From the NCBI RefSeq assembly GCF_016918855.1, contig NZ_JADKYB010000003.1, positions 310,001-374,000 of the forward strand: a DNA stretch of 64,000 bases, read 5' to 3'. This document shows positions 25,532-35,277 of this stretch, piece by piece (position 1 is the stretch's first letter; each line of letters starts with the position of its first letter). The position numbers were made by a program, and so were the translations under genes. The notes below the pieces were generated by a model. That model saw only the letters and a program-made list of their open reading frames with translations, did no database searches and was not told where the DNA came from. Origin of the DNA: Actinacidiphila acididurans (lineage in GTDB: Bacteria; Actinomycetota; Actinomycetes; Streptomycetales; Streptomycetaceae).

Positions 25532-26503
25532 ATGGCCCACGATCTCGTCACCATCGGGCGGACCGGCGTCGACATCTATCCGCTCGACCACGGCGTCGGC
25601 CTGGAGGACGTGCGCACGTTCCAGAAGTTCCTCGGCGGCAGTGCCACCAACGTCGCCGTGGCGGCCGCCCGTCACGGCCGCCGCGCCGCCCTCGTCAGCC
25701 GCGTCGGCAACGACCCCTTCGGCCGCTACGTACGGCAGGAGACCGCGCGGCTCGGAGTCGACCCGACACACGTCACCCCGATCGAGGACCCCGCGGGACC
25801 GCCCACGCCCGTGACGTTCTGCGAGGTCTTCCCCCCGGACAACTTCCCGCTCTACTTCTACCGGTACGGCACGGCGCCCGATCTGCTGATCGACCCCGAC
25901 GGCCTGCCGCTGGACGACATCCGTGAGGCGGCCGTCTTCTGGGCGACCGTCACCGGACTGTCCGCCGAGCCGAGCCGGTCGGCGCACTTCGCCGCCTGGC
26001 GGGCCCGCGGCCGCCGCGGCCCCACGGTCCTGGACCTCGACTACCGGCCGATGTTCTGGGCCCGCCCCGAAGAGGCCAGGGAACAGGTGAGCCGGGCACT
26101 GGACCACGTCACCATCGCCGTCGGCAACCGTGAGGAGTGCGAGGTGGCCGTCGGCGAGAGCGATCCGCGACGCGCCGCCGACGCCCTCCTCGACCGCGGC
26201 CTCGAACTGGCCGTCGTCAAGCAGGGCCCCAAGGGCGTGCTGGCCGCCACCCGCCACGAGCGCGTCGAAGTGGCGCCCTTCCCCGTCGAGGTCGTCAACG
26301 GCCTCGGCGCCGGGGACGCCTTCGGTGGCGCCCTGGTCCACGGACTGCTCAGCGGCTGGGAGTTGCGCCGCGTGATCGAGTTCGCCAACGTCGCAGGCGC
26401 CATCGTGGCCTCCCGCCTCGAATGCTCGACCGCCATGCCCACCACGGCCGAGGTGGCGGCCACCCTCGCCTCCGGGGCGCGCACTTCCGAAAGGACGCCA
26501 TGA
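25532..26503 (+). CDS. iolC: 5-dehydro-2-deoxygluconokinase (IolC)
   Basis: A 323-residue PfkB/ribokinase-family kinase. The N-terminal motif GGSATNVAVAAARHGRRAAL binds sugar, and the C-terminal GLGAGDAFGGALVHGL carries the catalytic Asp and anion hole. DYRPMFW is characteristic of the IolC branch. It phosphorylates 2-deoxy-5-keto-gluconate in inositol catabolism. ATG at 25532 follows GGGGAGTGAGCG. It overlaps the next gene (ATGATG). Confidence 0.9.
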   Translation: MAHDLVTIGRTGVDIYPLDHGVGLEDVRTFQKFLGGSATNVAVAAARHGRRAALVSRVGNDPFGRYVRQETARLGVDPTHVTPIEDPAGPPTPVTFCEVFPPDNFPLYFYRYGTAPDLLIDPDGLPLDDIREAAVFWATVTGLSAEPSRSAHFAAWRARGRRGPTVLDLDYRPMFWARPEEAREQVSRALDHVTIAVGNREECEVAVGESDPRRAADALLDRGLELAVVKQGPKGVLAATRHERVEVAPFPVEVVNGLGAGDAFGGALVHGLLSGWELRRVIEFANVAGAIVASRLECSTAMPTTAEVAATLASGARTSERTP

Positions 26504-27381
26504 TGGACGCCGCCGAGCTGACCGAGATCCGGGCCCGCGAGCCCGAACGCATCGCACGGTCCTGGCAGAAGCGCTCCCGGCGGCCGCTCGTCGGCGACGA
26601 CGGCCGGCTGCTCATCGTCGCGGCCGACCACCCGGCCCGCGGCGCCCTCGGGGTCCGCGGCGACAGCGGCGCCATGGCCAGCCGCACCGATCTGCTGGAC
26701 CGCCTCGCCACCGCACTGTCCCGGCCCGGCGTGGACGGCGTGCTCAGCACCCCCGACCTGCTCGACGACCTCCTGCTCATGGGGGCGCTGGAGGACAAGG
26801 TCGTGATCGGCTCGATGAACCGCGGCGGACTGCAGGGCGCCGTCTTCGAGTTCGACGACCGGTTCACCGCCTACACCCCGCAGGCCATCGCGGCGCAGGG
26901 CCTGGACGGCGGCAAGACCCTCACCCGGATCTGCCTCGGCGAGGCCGGCACCGCGGCCACCCTCGAAGCGACGGCGACCGCGGTCACGCACCTGGCCGAA
27001 CTCGGCCTGATGGCGATGATCGAGCCCTTCCTGTCGGTACGCGAGGAGGGCCGCTCGCGCAACCTCCTCGACCCGGACAGCGTGATCAAGTCCATCCACA
27101 TAGCCAGTGGACTGGGCGCGACCAGTGCCCGCACCTGGCTCAAGCTGCCGGTGGTCGACGAACTCGACCGGGTGCTGGACGCCACCACACTGCCCACCCT
27201 CCTGCTCGGCGGCGACCCCCAGGGCGATCCCCGCGACACCTACACCTCCTGGGCCGCCGCCCTGCGCATTCCCCAGGTACGCGGGCTCGTCGTCGGACGC
27301 GCCCTGCTCTACCCGCCCGACGGGGACGTCGCCGCCGCCGTCGACATCGCGGCCGAACTCACCCACGGGAGCACCAGGTGA
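26500..27381 (+). CDS. Cgl0159-type (beta/alpha)8-barrel protein of the iol cluster
   Basis: A 293-residue aldolase-like barrel. Features include LLIVAADHPARGALGVRG, the lysine strand VVIGSMNRGG, and AMIEPFLSVRE, as in the DeoC/LacD-like proteins that accompany actinobacterial inositol genes. It probably does the IolJ job: cleavage of 2-deoxy-5-keto-gluconate 6-phosphate into dihydroxyacetone phosphate and malonate semialdehyde. That function is inferred from the cluster, which has no other aldolase. ATG at 26500 and 26503 are both possible; it overlaps the iolC stop by four bases. Confidence 0.75.
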   Translation: MMDAAELTEIRAREPERIARSWQKRSRRPLVGDDGRLLIVAADHPARGALGVRGDSGAMASRTDLLDRLATALSRPGVDGVLSTPDLLDDLLLMGALEDKVVIGSMNRGGLQGAVFEFDDRFTAYTPQAIAAQGLDGGKTLTRICLGEAGTAATLEATATAVTHLAELGLMAMIEPFLSVREEGRSRNLLDPDSVIKSIHIASGLGATSARTWLKLPVVDELDRVLDATTLPTLLLGGDPQGDPRDTYTSWAAALRIPQVRGLVVGRALLYPPDGDVAAAVDIAAELTHGSTR

Positions 27382-28310
27382 ACCACGACGCCCGTTGGGT
27401 CCTGCCCCGCGGTACGGCGGGCGGCGACGGATGGGACCTCGCCGTCACCGACGCCCGCCCCGGCTGGCACCACACGAGCCTGCGCGTGGCGACCCTGACC
27501 GGACCGGACACCCGCACCCTGGAGGGCGGCGACTGGGAGTACCTGGTCGTGCCGCTGTCCGGCGGCGTGCACGTCACGGCGCAGGCCCCCGACGGAACCA
27601 CCCACGAGGCCGCGCTCACCGGCCGGCCCGACGTGTTCGCCGGACCCACCGACCTGGCCTTCGTGCCCGCAGGCTCGCGGATCACCGTACGCGCGGCGGC
27701 CGGCCCGGCCCGGGTCGCCCTCGCCGGCGCCCTGGTCCCCGGCGGGGCAGGGCCGGGCAGGGCCTTCCGTCACGTGGCGGCGGCCGAGGTGCCCGTGGAG
27801 CGCCGCGGCGCGGGCACGGCCTCGCGCGAGGTACGCAACTTCGGCACCCCCGCGGTGCTCGACGCCGACGCGATCATCGCCTGCGAGGTCGTCACCCCGG
27901 CCGGCAACTGGAGTTCGTGGCCGCCCCACAAGCACGACGTCGAACGCCCGGGCGAGGAGACCGCCCTGGAGGAGATCTACTGGTTCGAGACGCAGCCGGC
28001 CGACCCCCGCTGCACCGACCCCGTCGGCTACCAGCGCGTCTACACCGCCGACCCGGACCGGCCCGTCGACGTGCTCGCCGAGGTGCGCACCGGCGACGCG
28101 GTCCTCGTACCCCACGGCTGGCACGGGCCGTCGATCGCCGCACCCGACGCGCACCTCTACTACCTCAACGTCATGGCGGGCCCGGGGCCGGAGCGGGCCT
28201 GGCTGATCTGCGACGACCCCGCCCACGCGTGGGTCCGCGACACCTGGCGGGACCAGCCGTTCGACCCGCGGCTTCCGCTGTCCCGCCCAGCATCGGGAGG
28301 ATCGGTATGA
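27378..28310 (+). CDS. iolB: 5-deoxy-glucuronate isomerase (IolB)
   Basis: A 310-residue bicupin enzyme that converts 5-deoxy-glucuronate to 2-deoxy-5-keto-gluconate. The cupin metal motif is visible in SSWPPHKHDVE and ETALEEIYWFE, and near the C-terminus in GWHGPS. Length and domain order match IolB. The GTG start at 27378 overlaps the previous stop (GTGA) and the gene itself overlaps iolD by four bases, so translation is coupled. Confidence 0.92.
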   Translation: MNHDARWVLPRGTAGGDGWDLAVTDARPGWHHTSLRVATLTGPDTRTLEGGDWEYLVVPLSGGVHVTAQAPDGTTHEAALTGRPDVFAGPTDLAFVPAGSRITVRAAAGPARVALAGALVPGGAGPGRAFRHVAAAEVPVERRGAGTASREVRNFGTPAVLDADAIIACEVVTPAGNWSSWPPHKHDVERPGEETALEEIYWFETQPADPRCTDPVGYQRVYTADPDRPVDVLAEVRTGDAVLVPHGWHGPSIAAPDAHLYYLNVMAGPGPERAWLICDDPAHAWVRDTWRDQPFDPRLPLSRPASGGSV

Positions 28311-30259
28311 GCACGGAGCGCGCCGCGACGGTGCGGCTGACGGTGGCCCAGGCGACGACCCGGTTCCTGGCCGCCCAGTGGTCGGAGCGGGACGGGGAGC
28401 GCCGGCGGTTCTTCGCCGGCGTCTTCGGGATCTTCGGCCACGGAAACGTCGCGGGCATCGGGCAGGCCCTCCTCCAGATGGAACAGGAGGCCGGCGACGG
28501 GCCGGACCTGCCGTACGTCCTGGCCCGCAACGAGCAGGCCATGGTGCACACCTCGGTCGGCTACGCGCGGCAGAAGGACCGCCTGGAGACCTGGGCCTGC
28601 ACCGCCTCCATCGGCCCGGGCTCGACCAACATGCTCACCGGCGCGGCCCTGGCGACGATCAACCGGATCCCGGTACTGCTGCTGCCGTCCGACACCTTCG
28701 CCACCCGGGTGAGCAGCCCCGTCCTGCAGGAACTGGAGCTGCCGTACGCCGCCGACGTCAGCGTCAACGACGCCTTCCGTCCGCTGTCCCGCTTCTTCGA
28801 CCGGGTCACCAGGCCCGAGCAGCTGCCCTCGGCGCTGCTCGGCGCGATGCGGGTGCTCACCGATCCGGCCGAGACCGGCGCGGCGACGATCGCCCTGCCG
28901 CAGGACGTGCAGGCCGAGGCGTACGACTGGCCCGTCGAGCTGTTCGCCCCGCGCACCTGGCACATCGCCCGGCCCCCGGCCGAGACCGCCCGGATCGCCG
29001 CGGCCGCCGACGTCCTGCGCACCGCCCGCCGGCCGATGCTCGTCGCCGGCGGCGGCGTGCACTACTCGGGCGCCGAGGAGTCGCTGCGCGCCTTCGCCGA
29101 GGCGACCGGCATTCCCGTCGGCGAGACCCAGGCCGGCAAGGGCTCGCTGCCGCACGGCCACCCGCGGCTGATGGGCGCGGTCGGCTCGACCGGCACCACC
29201 GCGGCCAACGCCCTGGCCCGGGAGGCCGACGTCGTCATCGGCGTCGGCACCCGGTGGAGCGACTTCACCACCGCCTCCCGCACCGCCTTCCAGAACCCCG
29301 GCGTGCGCTTCGTGAACATCAACGTCGCGGCTTTCGACGCGGGCAAGCACGCGGGCCTGGCCGTCGTGGCCGACGCCCGCGAAGCCCTCACCGCCCTCAC
29401 CGCGGCCGTCGCCGGCTACCGGGTGCCCGCCGGTCACGAGGAGGACCAGGCCCGCCTCTGGGCGTCCTGGGACGCGAGTGTCGAGGCGGCCCACCACCCC
29501 GACGCGTCGGTCACCAGCCGCCTCGCGGACGGCGTCCTCACCCAGAGCACCGTCCTGGGCTGCGTCAACGAGCTCTCCGACCCCCGTGACGTCGTCCTGT
29601 GCGCCGCCGGCTCGATGCCCGGCGACCTGCACAAGCTGTGGCGGGTACGGGACCGCAAGGCGTACCACGTCGAATACGGCTACTCCTGCATGGGGTACGA
29701 GATCCCCGCCGCGATCGGCGTCCGGCTCGCCGACGGCACCCGGGACGTGTTCGCGATGGTCGGCGACGGCGGCTACCTCATGATGCCGACCGAACTCGCC
29801 ACCGCGGTCCAGGAGCGGGTCAAGATCGTGGTCGTCCTGGTGCAGAACAACGGCTTCCACTCCATCGGGTCGCTGTCGGAGTCCCTCGGCTCCCAGCGGT
29901 TCGGCACGCAGTACCGCTACCGCTCGGCCGACGGCCGGCTCGACGGCCCCCCGCTGCCGACCGACCTCGCCGCCAACGCCCGCAGCCTCGGCGCCCATGT
30001 GATCGAGGTGCACTCGCGCGCCGGACTCGAGGCCGCCATCGCCGAGGCGAAGGCCCGGCCGGCCGACGGCGGTCCTGTCGTCATCCATGTCGAGACCGAC
30101 CCGCTGGTGCCCTCGCCCGACAGCGAGAGCTGGTGGGACGTACCGGTCGGCGCCGTGTCCACGCTGGAGTCGACCCGGGCCGCCCACCGGACCTACGACC
30201 GGCACAAGCAGAGCCAGCGGCCACTGGTCCGCGGCACGGAAGGAGCCAGCCGTGAGTGA
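28307..30259 (+). CDS. iolD: 3D-(3,5/4)-trihydroxycyclohexane-1,2-dione acylhydrolase (IolD)
   Basis: A 650-residue thiamine-diphosphate enzyme that opens the inositol-derived ring. It has the three TPP domains in order: PYR (FGIFGHGNVAGIGQAL and the catalytic Glu in ARNEQAMVH), central Rossmann-like, and PP with the GDGGYLMMPTEL plus NNGFHSIG diphosphate/Mg motif. ATG at 28307 follows GGGAGGATCGGT and overlaps iolB. The longer open frame is antisense noise and lies inside iolB. Confidence 0.93.
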   Translation: MSTERAATVRLTVAQATTRFLAAQWSERDGERRRFFAGVFGIFGHGNVAGIGQALLQMEQEAGDGPDLPYVLARNEQAMVHTSVGYARQKDRLETWACTASIGPGSTNMLTGAALATINRIPVLLLPSDTFATRVSSPVLQELELPYAADVSVNDAFRPLSRFFDRVTRPEQLPSALLGAMRVLTDPAETGAATIALPQDVQAEAYDWPVELFAPRTWHIARPPAETARIAAAADVLRTARRPMLVAGGGVHYSGAEESLRAFAEATGIPVGETQAGKGSLPHGHPRLMGAVGSTGTTAANALAREADVVIGVGTRWSDFTTASRTAFQNPGVRFVNINVAAFDAGKHAGLAVVADAREALTALTAAVAGYRVPAGHEEDQARLWASWDASVEAAHHPDASVTSRLADGVLTQSTVLGCVNELSDPRDVVLCAAGSMPGDLHKLWRVRDRKAYHVEYGYSCMGYEIPAAIGVRLADGTRDVFAMVGDGGYLMMPTELATAVQERVKIVVVLVQNNGFHSIGSLSESLGSQRFGTQYRYRSADGRLDGPPLPTDLAANARSLGAHVIEVHSRAGLEAAIAEAKARPADGGPVVIHVETDPLVPSPDSESWWDVPVGAVSTLESTRAAHRTYDRHKQSQRPLVRGTEGASRE

Positions 30260-31751
30260 GCCGCGGCGCATCACCCACCTGATCGACGGCCGCCCCTGGG
30301 AGGGCACCGCCGAGCGCACCGGCCCGGTCTTCAACCCGGCCACCGGGGAGCGGACCGGAGCGGTCGACCTCGCCTCGGCCGAGCTGGTCGGCGCCGCCGT
30401 CGCCTCGGCCCACACGGCCTGGCGGTCGTGGCGCAACGTGTCCCTCGCCCGGCGGACCCGGGTGCTCTTCGCCTTCCGCGAGCTGCTGCACGCCCGCAAG
30501 GACGAGATCGCGGCCCTCGTGACGGCCGAGCACGGCAAGGTGCTGTCGGACGCGCTGGGGGAGGTCACCCGGGGCCTGGAGGTCGCCGAATTCGCGTGCG
30601 GCATCCCGCACCTGCTCAAGGGCGGATTCTCCGAGAACGCCTCCACGGCGGTCGACGTCCACTCGATCCGGCAGAGCCTCGGTGTCGTCGCGGTGATCTC
30701 GCCGTTCAACTTCCCCGCGATGGTGCCCATGTGGTTCGTGCCCATCGCGATCGCCTGCGGCAACGCGGTGGTGCTCAAGCCGAGCGAGAAGGATCCCAGC
30801 GCCGCGCTCGCCGTGGCGGCCCTGTGGAAGGAGGCCGGCCTGCCCGACGGCGTGCTGCAGGTCGTCAACGGCGACAAGGAGGCCGTGGACGCGCTGCTCA
30901 CCCACAAGGACGTCAAGGCGGTGTCCTTCGTCGGGTCGACGCCCGTCGCCAGGTACGTCTACGAGACGGGCACCGCGCACGGCAAGCGGGTCCAGGCGCT
31001 CGGCGGGGCCAAGAACCACATGCTGGTGCTCCCCGACGCCGACCTCGACCTGGCTGCCGACGCGGCGGTCAACGCGGGCTTCGGCTCGGCCGGCGAGCGC
31101 TGCATGGCGATCTCGGTGCTCGTCGCCGTCGAACCGGTCGCCGACCGGCTCGTCGCCGGGATCACCGACCGGATGGCCCGGCTGCGCACCGGCGACGGCA
31201 CCCGCGCCTCCGACATGGGACCGCTGGTCACCCGGGAGCACCGCGACAAGGTCGCCTCCTACATCGACGCGGGGGTCGAGGCCGGTGCGACGCTGGTCGT
31301 CGACGGCACGAAGGGGGACTTCGACGCGGACGGCGACGGCTTCTTCCTGGGGCCGACCCTCTTCGACGACGTCCGCCCGGACATGCCCGTCTACACCGAC
31401 GAGATCTTCGGCCCGGTGCTGTCCGTGGTCCGCGTGGCGTCCTACGACGAGGGCCTGGACCTCATCAACGCCAACCCCTACGGCAACGGCACGGCCCTGT
31501 TCACCAACGACGGCGGCGCCGCCCGGCGCTTCCAGAACGAGGTCGAGGTCGGCATGGTCGGCATCAACGTGCCGATCCCCGTCCCCGTGTCGTACTTCTC
31601 CTTCGGCGGATGGAAGAACAGCCTCTTCGGCGACAGCCACGCCCACGGCACCGAGGGCGTGCACTTCTTCACCCGCGGCAAGGTCGTCACCTCCCGCTGG
31701 CTCGACCCCAGCCACGGTGGCATCAACCTGGGCTTCCCCCGCAACGAGTGA
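30252..31751 (+). CDS. mmsA: Methylmalonate/malonate-semialdehyde dehydrogenase, CoA-acylating (IolA/MmsA)
   Basis: A 499-residue aldehyde dehydrogenase converting malonate semialdehyde to acetyl-CoA and CO2 at the end of the inositol pathway. NAD-site residues are in VISPFNFPAMVPMWF, the catalytic Cys is in GSAGERCMAIS, and the CoA-acylating branch is shown by SFGGWKNSLFGD near the C-terminus. The GTG start at 30252 overlaps the iolD stop. This is the last iol gene; no inositol transporter follows. Confidence 0.92.
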   Translation: MSEPRRITHLIDGRPWEGTAERTGPVFNPATGERTGAVDLASAELVGAAVASAHTAWRSWRNVSLARRTRVLFAFRELLHARKDEIAALVTAEHGKVLSDALGEVTRGLEVAEFACGIPHLLKGGFSENASTAVDVHSIRQSLGVVAVISPFNFPAMVPMWFVPIAIACGNAVVLKPSEKDPSAALAVAALWKEAGLPDGVLQVVNGDKEAVDALLTHKDVKAVSFVGSTPVARYVYETGTAHGKRVQALGGAKNHMLVLPDADLDLAADAAVNAGFGSAGERCMAISVLVAVEPVADRLVAGITDRMARLRTGDGTRASDMGPLVTREHRDKVASYIDAGVEAGATLVVDGTKGDFDADGDGFFLGPTLFDDVRPDMPVYTDEIFGPVLSVVRVASYDEGLDLINANPYGNGTALFTNDGGAARRFQNEVEVGMVGINVPIPVPVSYFSFGGWKNSLFGDSHAHGTEGVHFFTRGKVVTSRWLDPSHGGINLGFPRNE

Positions 31752-31802
31752 GCCGTCGCCGACGGGTCGCCGCCACCGGCGAAGTCGCGGTAGAGAGGAG
31801 GT

Positions 31803-34538
31803 ATGTCACGGTTCGCCGGTCCGGCAGGACTGCTCCCCTCCCGGAAGTCCTCGAGGGAGGCAGCGGCCCCGGCCCGGCGTGGGCGCCGCAAGGGCGAGTC
31901 GATCCGGTCGCTGCTGAACCCGCACAGCGTGGTCGGGAAACTGTTCATCCTGCAACTGGTCGTCGTGCTGCTGCTGTCCGGCGGGGCCCTGGCCATCCTG
32001 GTGCTCACTCTCCAGCGGCAGAGCACGCATGACGCGGAACACCGCTCCCTGGCCGTCGCCGAGGGCTTCGCCAACGCTCCTGGAGTGGCCGCGGCGATGA
32101 AGTCCCGCAACCCGCCGGCGATCCTCCAGCCGGTGGCGTCCGCGGCCGCGGCCCGGGCCGGCGTGGACTACATCGGCGTGGTGAACCGGGACGGCATCCG
32201 CTACACCGCCTCCACGCCGGCCCTCATCGGGAAACGCAGCTCCATCGACATGGCACCGCTGCTGGCCGGCCGTACGACGCAGGCCCACGACACCGGTGCG
32301 CTCGGCCCGCGGGTGCGGGCCGAGGTCCCGATCCGCGACACCGACGGCCGGATCCTGGGCGCGGTGGGCGCCGGGGTCCGGATCGCGAGCATCAGCCACC
32401 AGGTCGGCGAGCAACTGCCGGCGCTGCTCGGCATCACCGGCGGGGCGGTGGTACTGGCCACGGCGGGCACCGCGCTGCTCAGCAGACGCCTGCTGCGCCA
32501 GACCCGCGGCATGGGACCGGCGGAGATCACCCGTATGTACGAGCACCACGACGCGGTGCTGCACGCCGCGCGGGAGGGCGTGCTGATCGTCGACGGGGAG
32601 CACCGGCTGCTGCTGGCCAACGACGAGGCACGCCGGCTGCTCGACCTGCCACTGGACGCGGAGGGACGTCAGGTCACCGAGCTGGACCTGCCCCCGGCGA
32701 TCGCCGAACTGCTGGTCTCGTGCCGGGTGGCCAGCGACGAGGTGCGGCCGGCCGGCGGACGGGTGCTCGCCGTCAACCAGCGGCCGACCGAGCAGTACGG
32801 CGGGCTGCCCGGGAGCGTCACCACGCTGCGCGACTCCACCGAACTCCAGCAGACCGCCGGCCGGGCACAGGCCGCCCAGGACCGGCTGAAGGTGCTCTAC
32901 CACGCGGGCACGGGCATCGGCACGACGCTGGACGTGGCACGCACCGCCCGGGAACTCGGGGAGGTGGCCGTCCCCGCCTTCGCCGACTTCGTCACCGTAG
33001 ACGTGGCCGAGGGGATCCTGCGCGGCGACGACCCGGCGGACACCGCGAATACCCTGCGCCGGGTCGCCACCGTCGGTGTCCGCCAGGACCCGCCGCTGTG
33101 GCCCGACGGCACCCGGATCCGGCTGCATCCGGACGGCCCGCAGGCCGCAGGCCTGGCGACCGGGCACGCGGTGCGCGAGGCGGAGCTGAGAGAGGGCACC
33201 GCGTGGGCCGCGCAGGACGCCGAACGCGCCCGGCGGATCATCGACTACGGCATCCATTCGCTGATCAGCGCGCCGCTGCACGCCAGGGGTGTCGTGCTCG
33301 GGGTGGCCTGTTTCTGGCGTTCGCAGAAGCCGGAGCCGTTCGAGCAGGACGACGTGGCGCTCGCGGAGGAACTGGCCACCCGCGCCGCGGTGAGCATCGA
33401 CAACGCCCGCCGCTACACCCGCGAGCACGCGATGGCCGTCACGCTCCAGCGCAGCCTGCTGCCGGCGAGCCTGCCGGAACAGAACGCCCTTGACGTCGCC
33501 TACCGCTACCTGCCCGCGCACCAGAGCGTGGGCGGGGACTGGTTCGACGTGATCCCGCTGTCGGGCACGCGGGTGGCGCTGGTCGTGGGCGACGTGGTCG
33601 GGCACGGTCTGCACGCCGCGGCCACCATGGGGCGGCTGCGCACCGCCGTGCACAACTTCGCCGCCCTGGAGCTGACGCCCGACGAGATCCTCGGCCGGCT
33701 CGACGAACTGGCCGACCGCATCGATCGCAGCGAGGACGCGTACGGATACCCCGACGAGGTGATCGGCGCGACGTGCGTGTACGCGATCTACGACCCGGTC
33801 GAGCGGCGTTGCGGCATCGCCCGGGCCGGACACCTGCCACCCCTGCTGCGGCGTCCCGACGGCACGCTGGAGTTCCTCGACGCACCGGCCGGGCCACCGC
33901 TGGGCATCGGCGGCTCGCCCTTCGTGACGACCGACGTCGAGGTGCCCGGGGGCAGCACGCTCCTGCTGTACACCGACGGCCTGGTGGAGGACCGCGGCCG
34001 GGACATCGACGAGAGCCTCGATCTGCTCCGCACGGCCCTGAGCGGGGCGACCGGCGACCCCGAGCGGGTCTGCGGCTCGGTGCTCGCCGCCATGCTGCCG
34101 CACCATCCGGAGGACGACGTGGCGCTGCTGGTCGCCCGAACCCGGGTCCTGCCGCCGGAGCACATCGCCCGCTGGGACGTGCCTGCCGAGCCGACGGCGG
34201 TGGGCATGATCCGCACGGAGGTCGCCGGCCGGCTCGCCGAATGGGACCTGGCGGAACTGGGCTTCACCACCGAGCTGATCCTGAGCGAGCTGGTCACCAA
34301 TGCCATCCGCCACGCCGACGCCCCGATCGGCGTACGCCTGCTGCTGGACCGCAAGCTCATCTGCGAGGTCTCCGACGGCAGCAGCACCTCACCGCACCTG
34401 CGGTACGCGACGGCCACGGAGGAGGGCGGGCGCGGGCTGTTCCTCGTGGACCAGGTCGCCGAACGCTGGGGCACCCGGTACACGGCCGGCGGCAAGGTCA
34501 TCTGGGCCGAGCAGCCGCTTCCGGCGGCCCCTGCTTGA
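31803..34538 (+). CDS. Membrane sensor with PAS, GAF, SpoIIE phosphatase and HATPase domains
   Basis: A 911-residue signalling protein. TM1 (about 47-70) and TM2 (about 205-230) flank an extracellular PDC/Cache sensor like those of CitA/DcuS (VDYIGVVNRDGIRYTAS). After that come a PAS domain (about 245-345), a GAF domain (about 355-530), a PP2C/SpoIIE phosphatase (about 550-760, with SVGGDWFDV and VGDVVGHG metal Asp residues), and an RsbW-like ATPase (ELVTNAIRHA; GGRGLFLVDQVAERWG). It is expected to act on an anti-sigma antagonist. ATG at 31803 follows GAGAGGAGGT. The signal sensed and the partner are unknown; no sigma-factor genes are nearby. Confidence 0.88.
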   Translation: MSRFAGPAGLLPSRKSSREAAAPARRGRRKGESIRSLLNPHSVVGKLFILQLVVVLLLSGGALAILVLTLQRQSTHDAEHRSLAVAEGFANAPGVAAAMKSRNPPAILQPVASAAAARAGVDYIGVVNRDGIRYTASTPALIGKRSSIDMAPLLAGRTTQAHDTGALGPRVRAEVPIRDTDGRILGAVGAGVRIASISHQVGEQLPALLGITGGAVVLATAGTALLSRRLLRQTRGMGPAEITRMYEHHDAVLHAAREGVLIVDGEHRLLLANDEARRLLDLPLDAEGRQVTELDLPPAIAELLVSCRVASDEVRPAGGRVLAVNQRPTEQYGGLPGSVTTLRDSTELQQTAGRAQAAQDRLKVLYHAGTGIGTTLDVARTARELGEVAVPAFADFVTVDVAEGILRGDDPADTANTLRRVATVGVRQDPPLWPDGTRIRLHPDGPQAAGLATGHAVREAELREGTAWAAQDAERARRIIDYGIHSLISAPLHARGVVLGVACFWRSQKPEPFEQDDVALAEELATRAAVSIDNARRYTREHAMAVTLQRSLLPASLPEQNALDVAYRYLPAHQSVGGDWFDVIPLSGTRVALVVGDVVGHGLHAAATMGRLRTAVHNFAALELTPDEILGRLDELADRIDRSEDAYGYPDEVIGATCVYAIYDPVERRCGIARAGHLPPLLRRPDGTLEFLDAPAGPPLGIGGSPFVTTDVEVPGGSTLLLYTDGLVEDRGRDIDESLDLLRTALSGATGDPERVCGSVLAAMLPHHPEDDVALLVARTRVLPPEHIARWDVPAEPTAVGMIRTEVAGRLAEWDLAELGFTTELILSELVTNAIRHADAPIGVRLLLDRKLICEVSDGSSTSPHLRYATATEEGGRGLFLVDQVAERWGTRYTAGGKVIWAEQPLPAAPA

Positions 34539-34603
34539 TGCGGCCCCTGCCTGGCACGGCCCCTGCCCGGCGCGGGCCTCTGCTGGCGACCATTTGCCAT
34601 TTG

Positions 34604-34618
34604 CCTAAAGGATTTAGG
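34604..34618. promoter_or_regulatory. Palindromic operator before a TetR-like gene
   Basis: CCTAAAGGATTTAGG is a perfect 6+3+6 palindrome. It lies 38 bases before the ATG of the TetR-like gene and next to a TATGGT -10-like word, so it is a good autoregulatory site. Confidence 0.6.
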
Positions 34619-34655
34619 TATGGTCATAATCGGTGTCGGCGAGCGAGGAGAGGTC

Positions 34656-35225
34656 ATGGCACGCGCGGGACTGAGCACGGAGCGACTGGTACGGGCAGGC
34701 GCGGAGCTGGCGGACGAGGCCGGCTTCGACCAGGTGACCGTCTCGGCGTTGGCCCGGCGGTTCGACGTCAAGGTCGCGAGCCTGTACTCGCACGTGAAGA
34801 GTTCCCAGGACCTCAGGACCGGGATCGCGCTGCTCGCCCTGGAGGAAATGGCGGACCGGGGAGACGCCGCGCTCGCCGGACGGGCCGGCAAGGACGCCCT
34901 GGCCGCCTTGGCGAATGTCTACCGCGACTACGCGGGGGAGCACCCCGGGCGCTACGCCGCGGCCCGGCTCCGGCTCGACCCGGAGACGGCGGCGGCGAGC
35001 GCGGGCGGTAGGCACGCCCGGATGACGCGCGCGGTCCTGCGCGGCTACGACCTGACGGAACCGGAGAGCACGCACGCGGTTCGGCTGCTGGGCAGCGTCT
35101 TCCACGGCTACGTCGACCTGGAACTGGCCGGCGGGTTCAGCCACAGCGAGCCGGACTCCCGGCAGAGTTGGGCCCGGATCATCGACGCGCTCGACGCCCT
35201 GCTGCGGAACTGGCCCGCGGCCTGA
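34656..35225 (+). CDS. TetR-like regulator with WHG-type C-terminal domain
   Basis: A 189-residue regulator. The HTH region (VTVSALARRFDVKVASLYSH) has the short spacing of the AcrR/TetR subgroup with the TetR_C_33/WHG effector domain, seen in LLGSVFHGYVDLEL. The ATG at 34656 follows GAGCGAGGAGAGGTC; the ATG at 34620 has no such site and would overlap the operator zone. It precedes an SGNH hydrolase gene by 261 bases. Target beyond its own gene is unknown. Confidence 0.85.
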   Translation: MARAGLSTERLVRAGAELADEAGFDQVTVSALARRFDVKVASLYSHVKSSQDLRTGIALLALEEMADRGDAALAGRAGKDALAALANVYRDYAGEHPGRYAAARLRLDPETAAASAGGRHARMTRAVLRGYDLTEPESTHAVRLLGSVFHGYVDLELAGGFSHSEPDSRQSWARIIDALDALLRNWPAA

Positions 35226-35254
35226 CCGCACCCCCGAATTCGCGGACCTGTCCT

Positions 35255-35277
35255 GGCGGCCGGTCTTCCTGGCCGCC
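35255..35277 (+). terminator. Stem-loop after the TetR-like gene
   Basis: GGCGGCCGG at 35255-35263 pairs with CCTGGCCGCC at 35268-35277 with one bulged T, leaving a short TCTT loop. It is 30 bases beyond the TetR-like stop codon. Confidence 0.5.
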
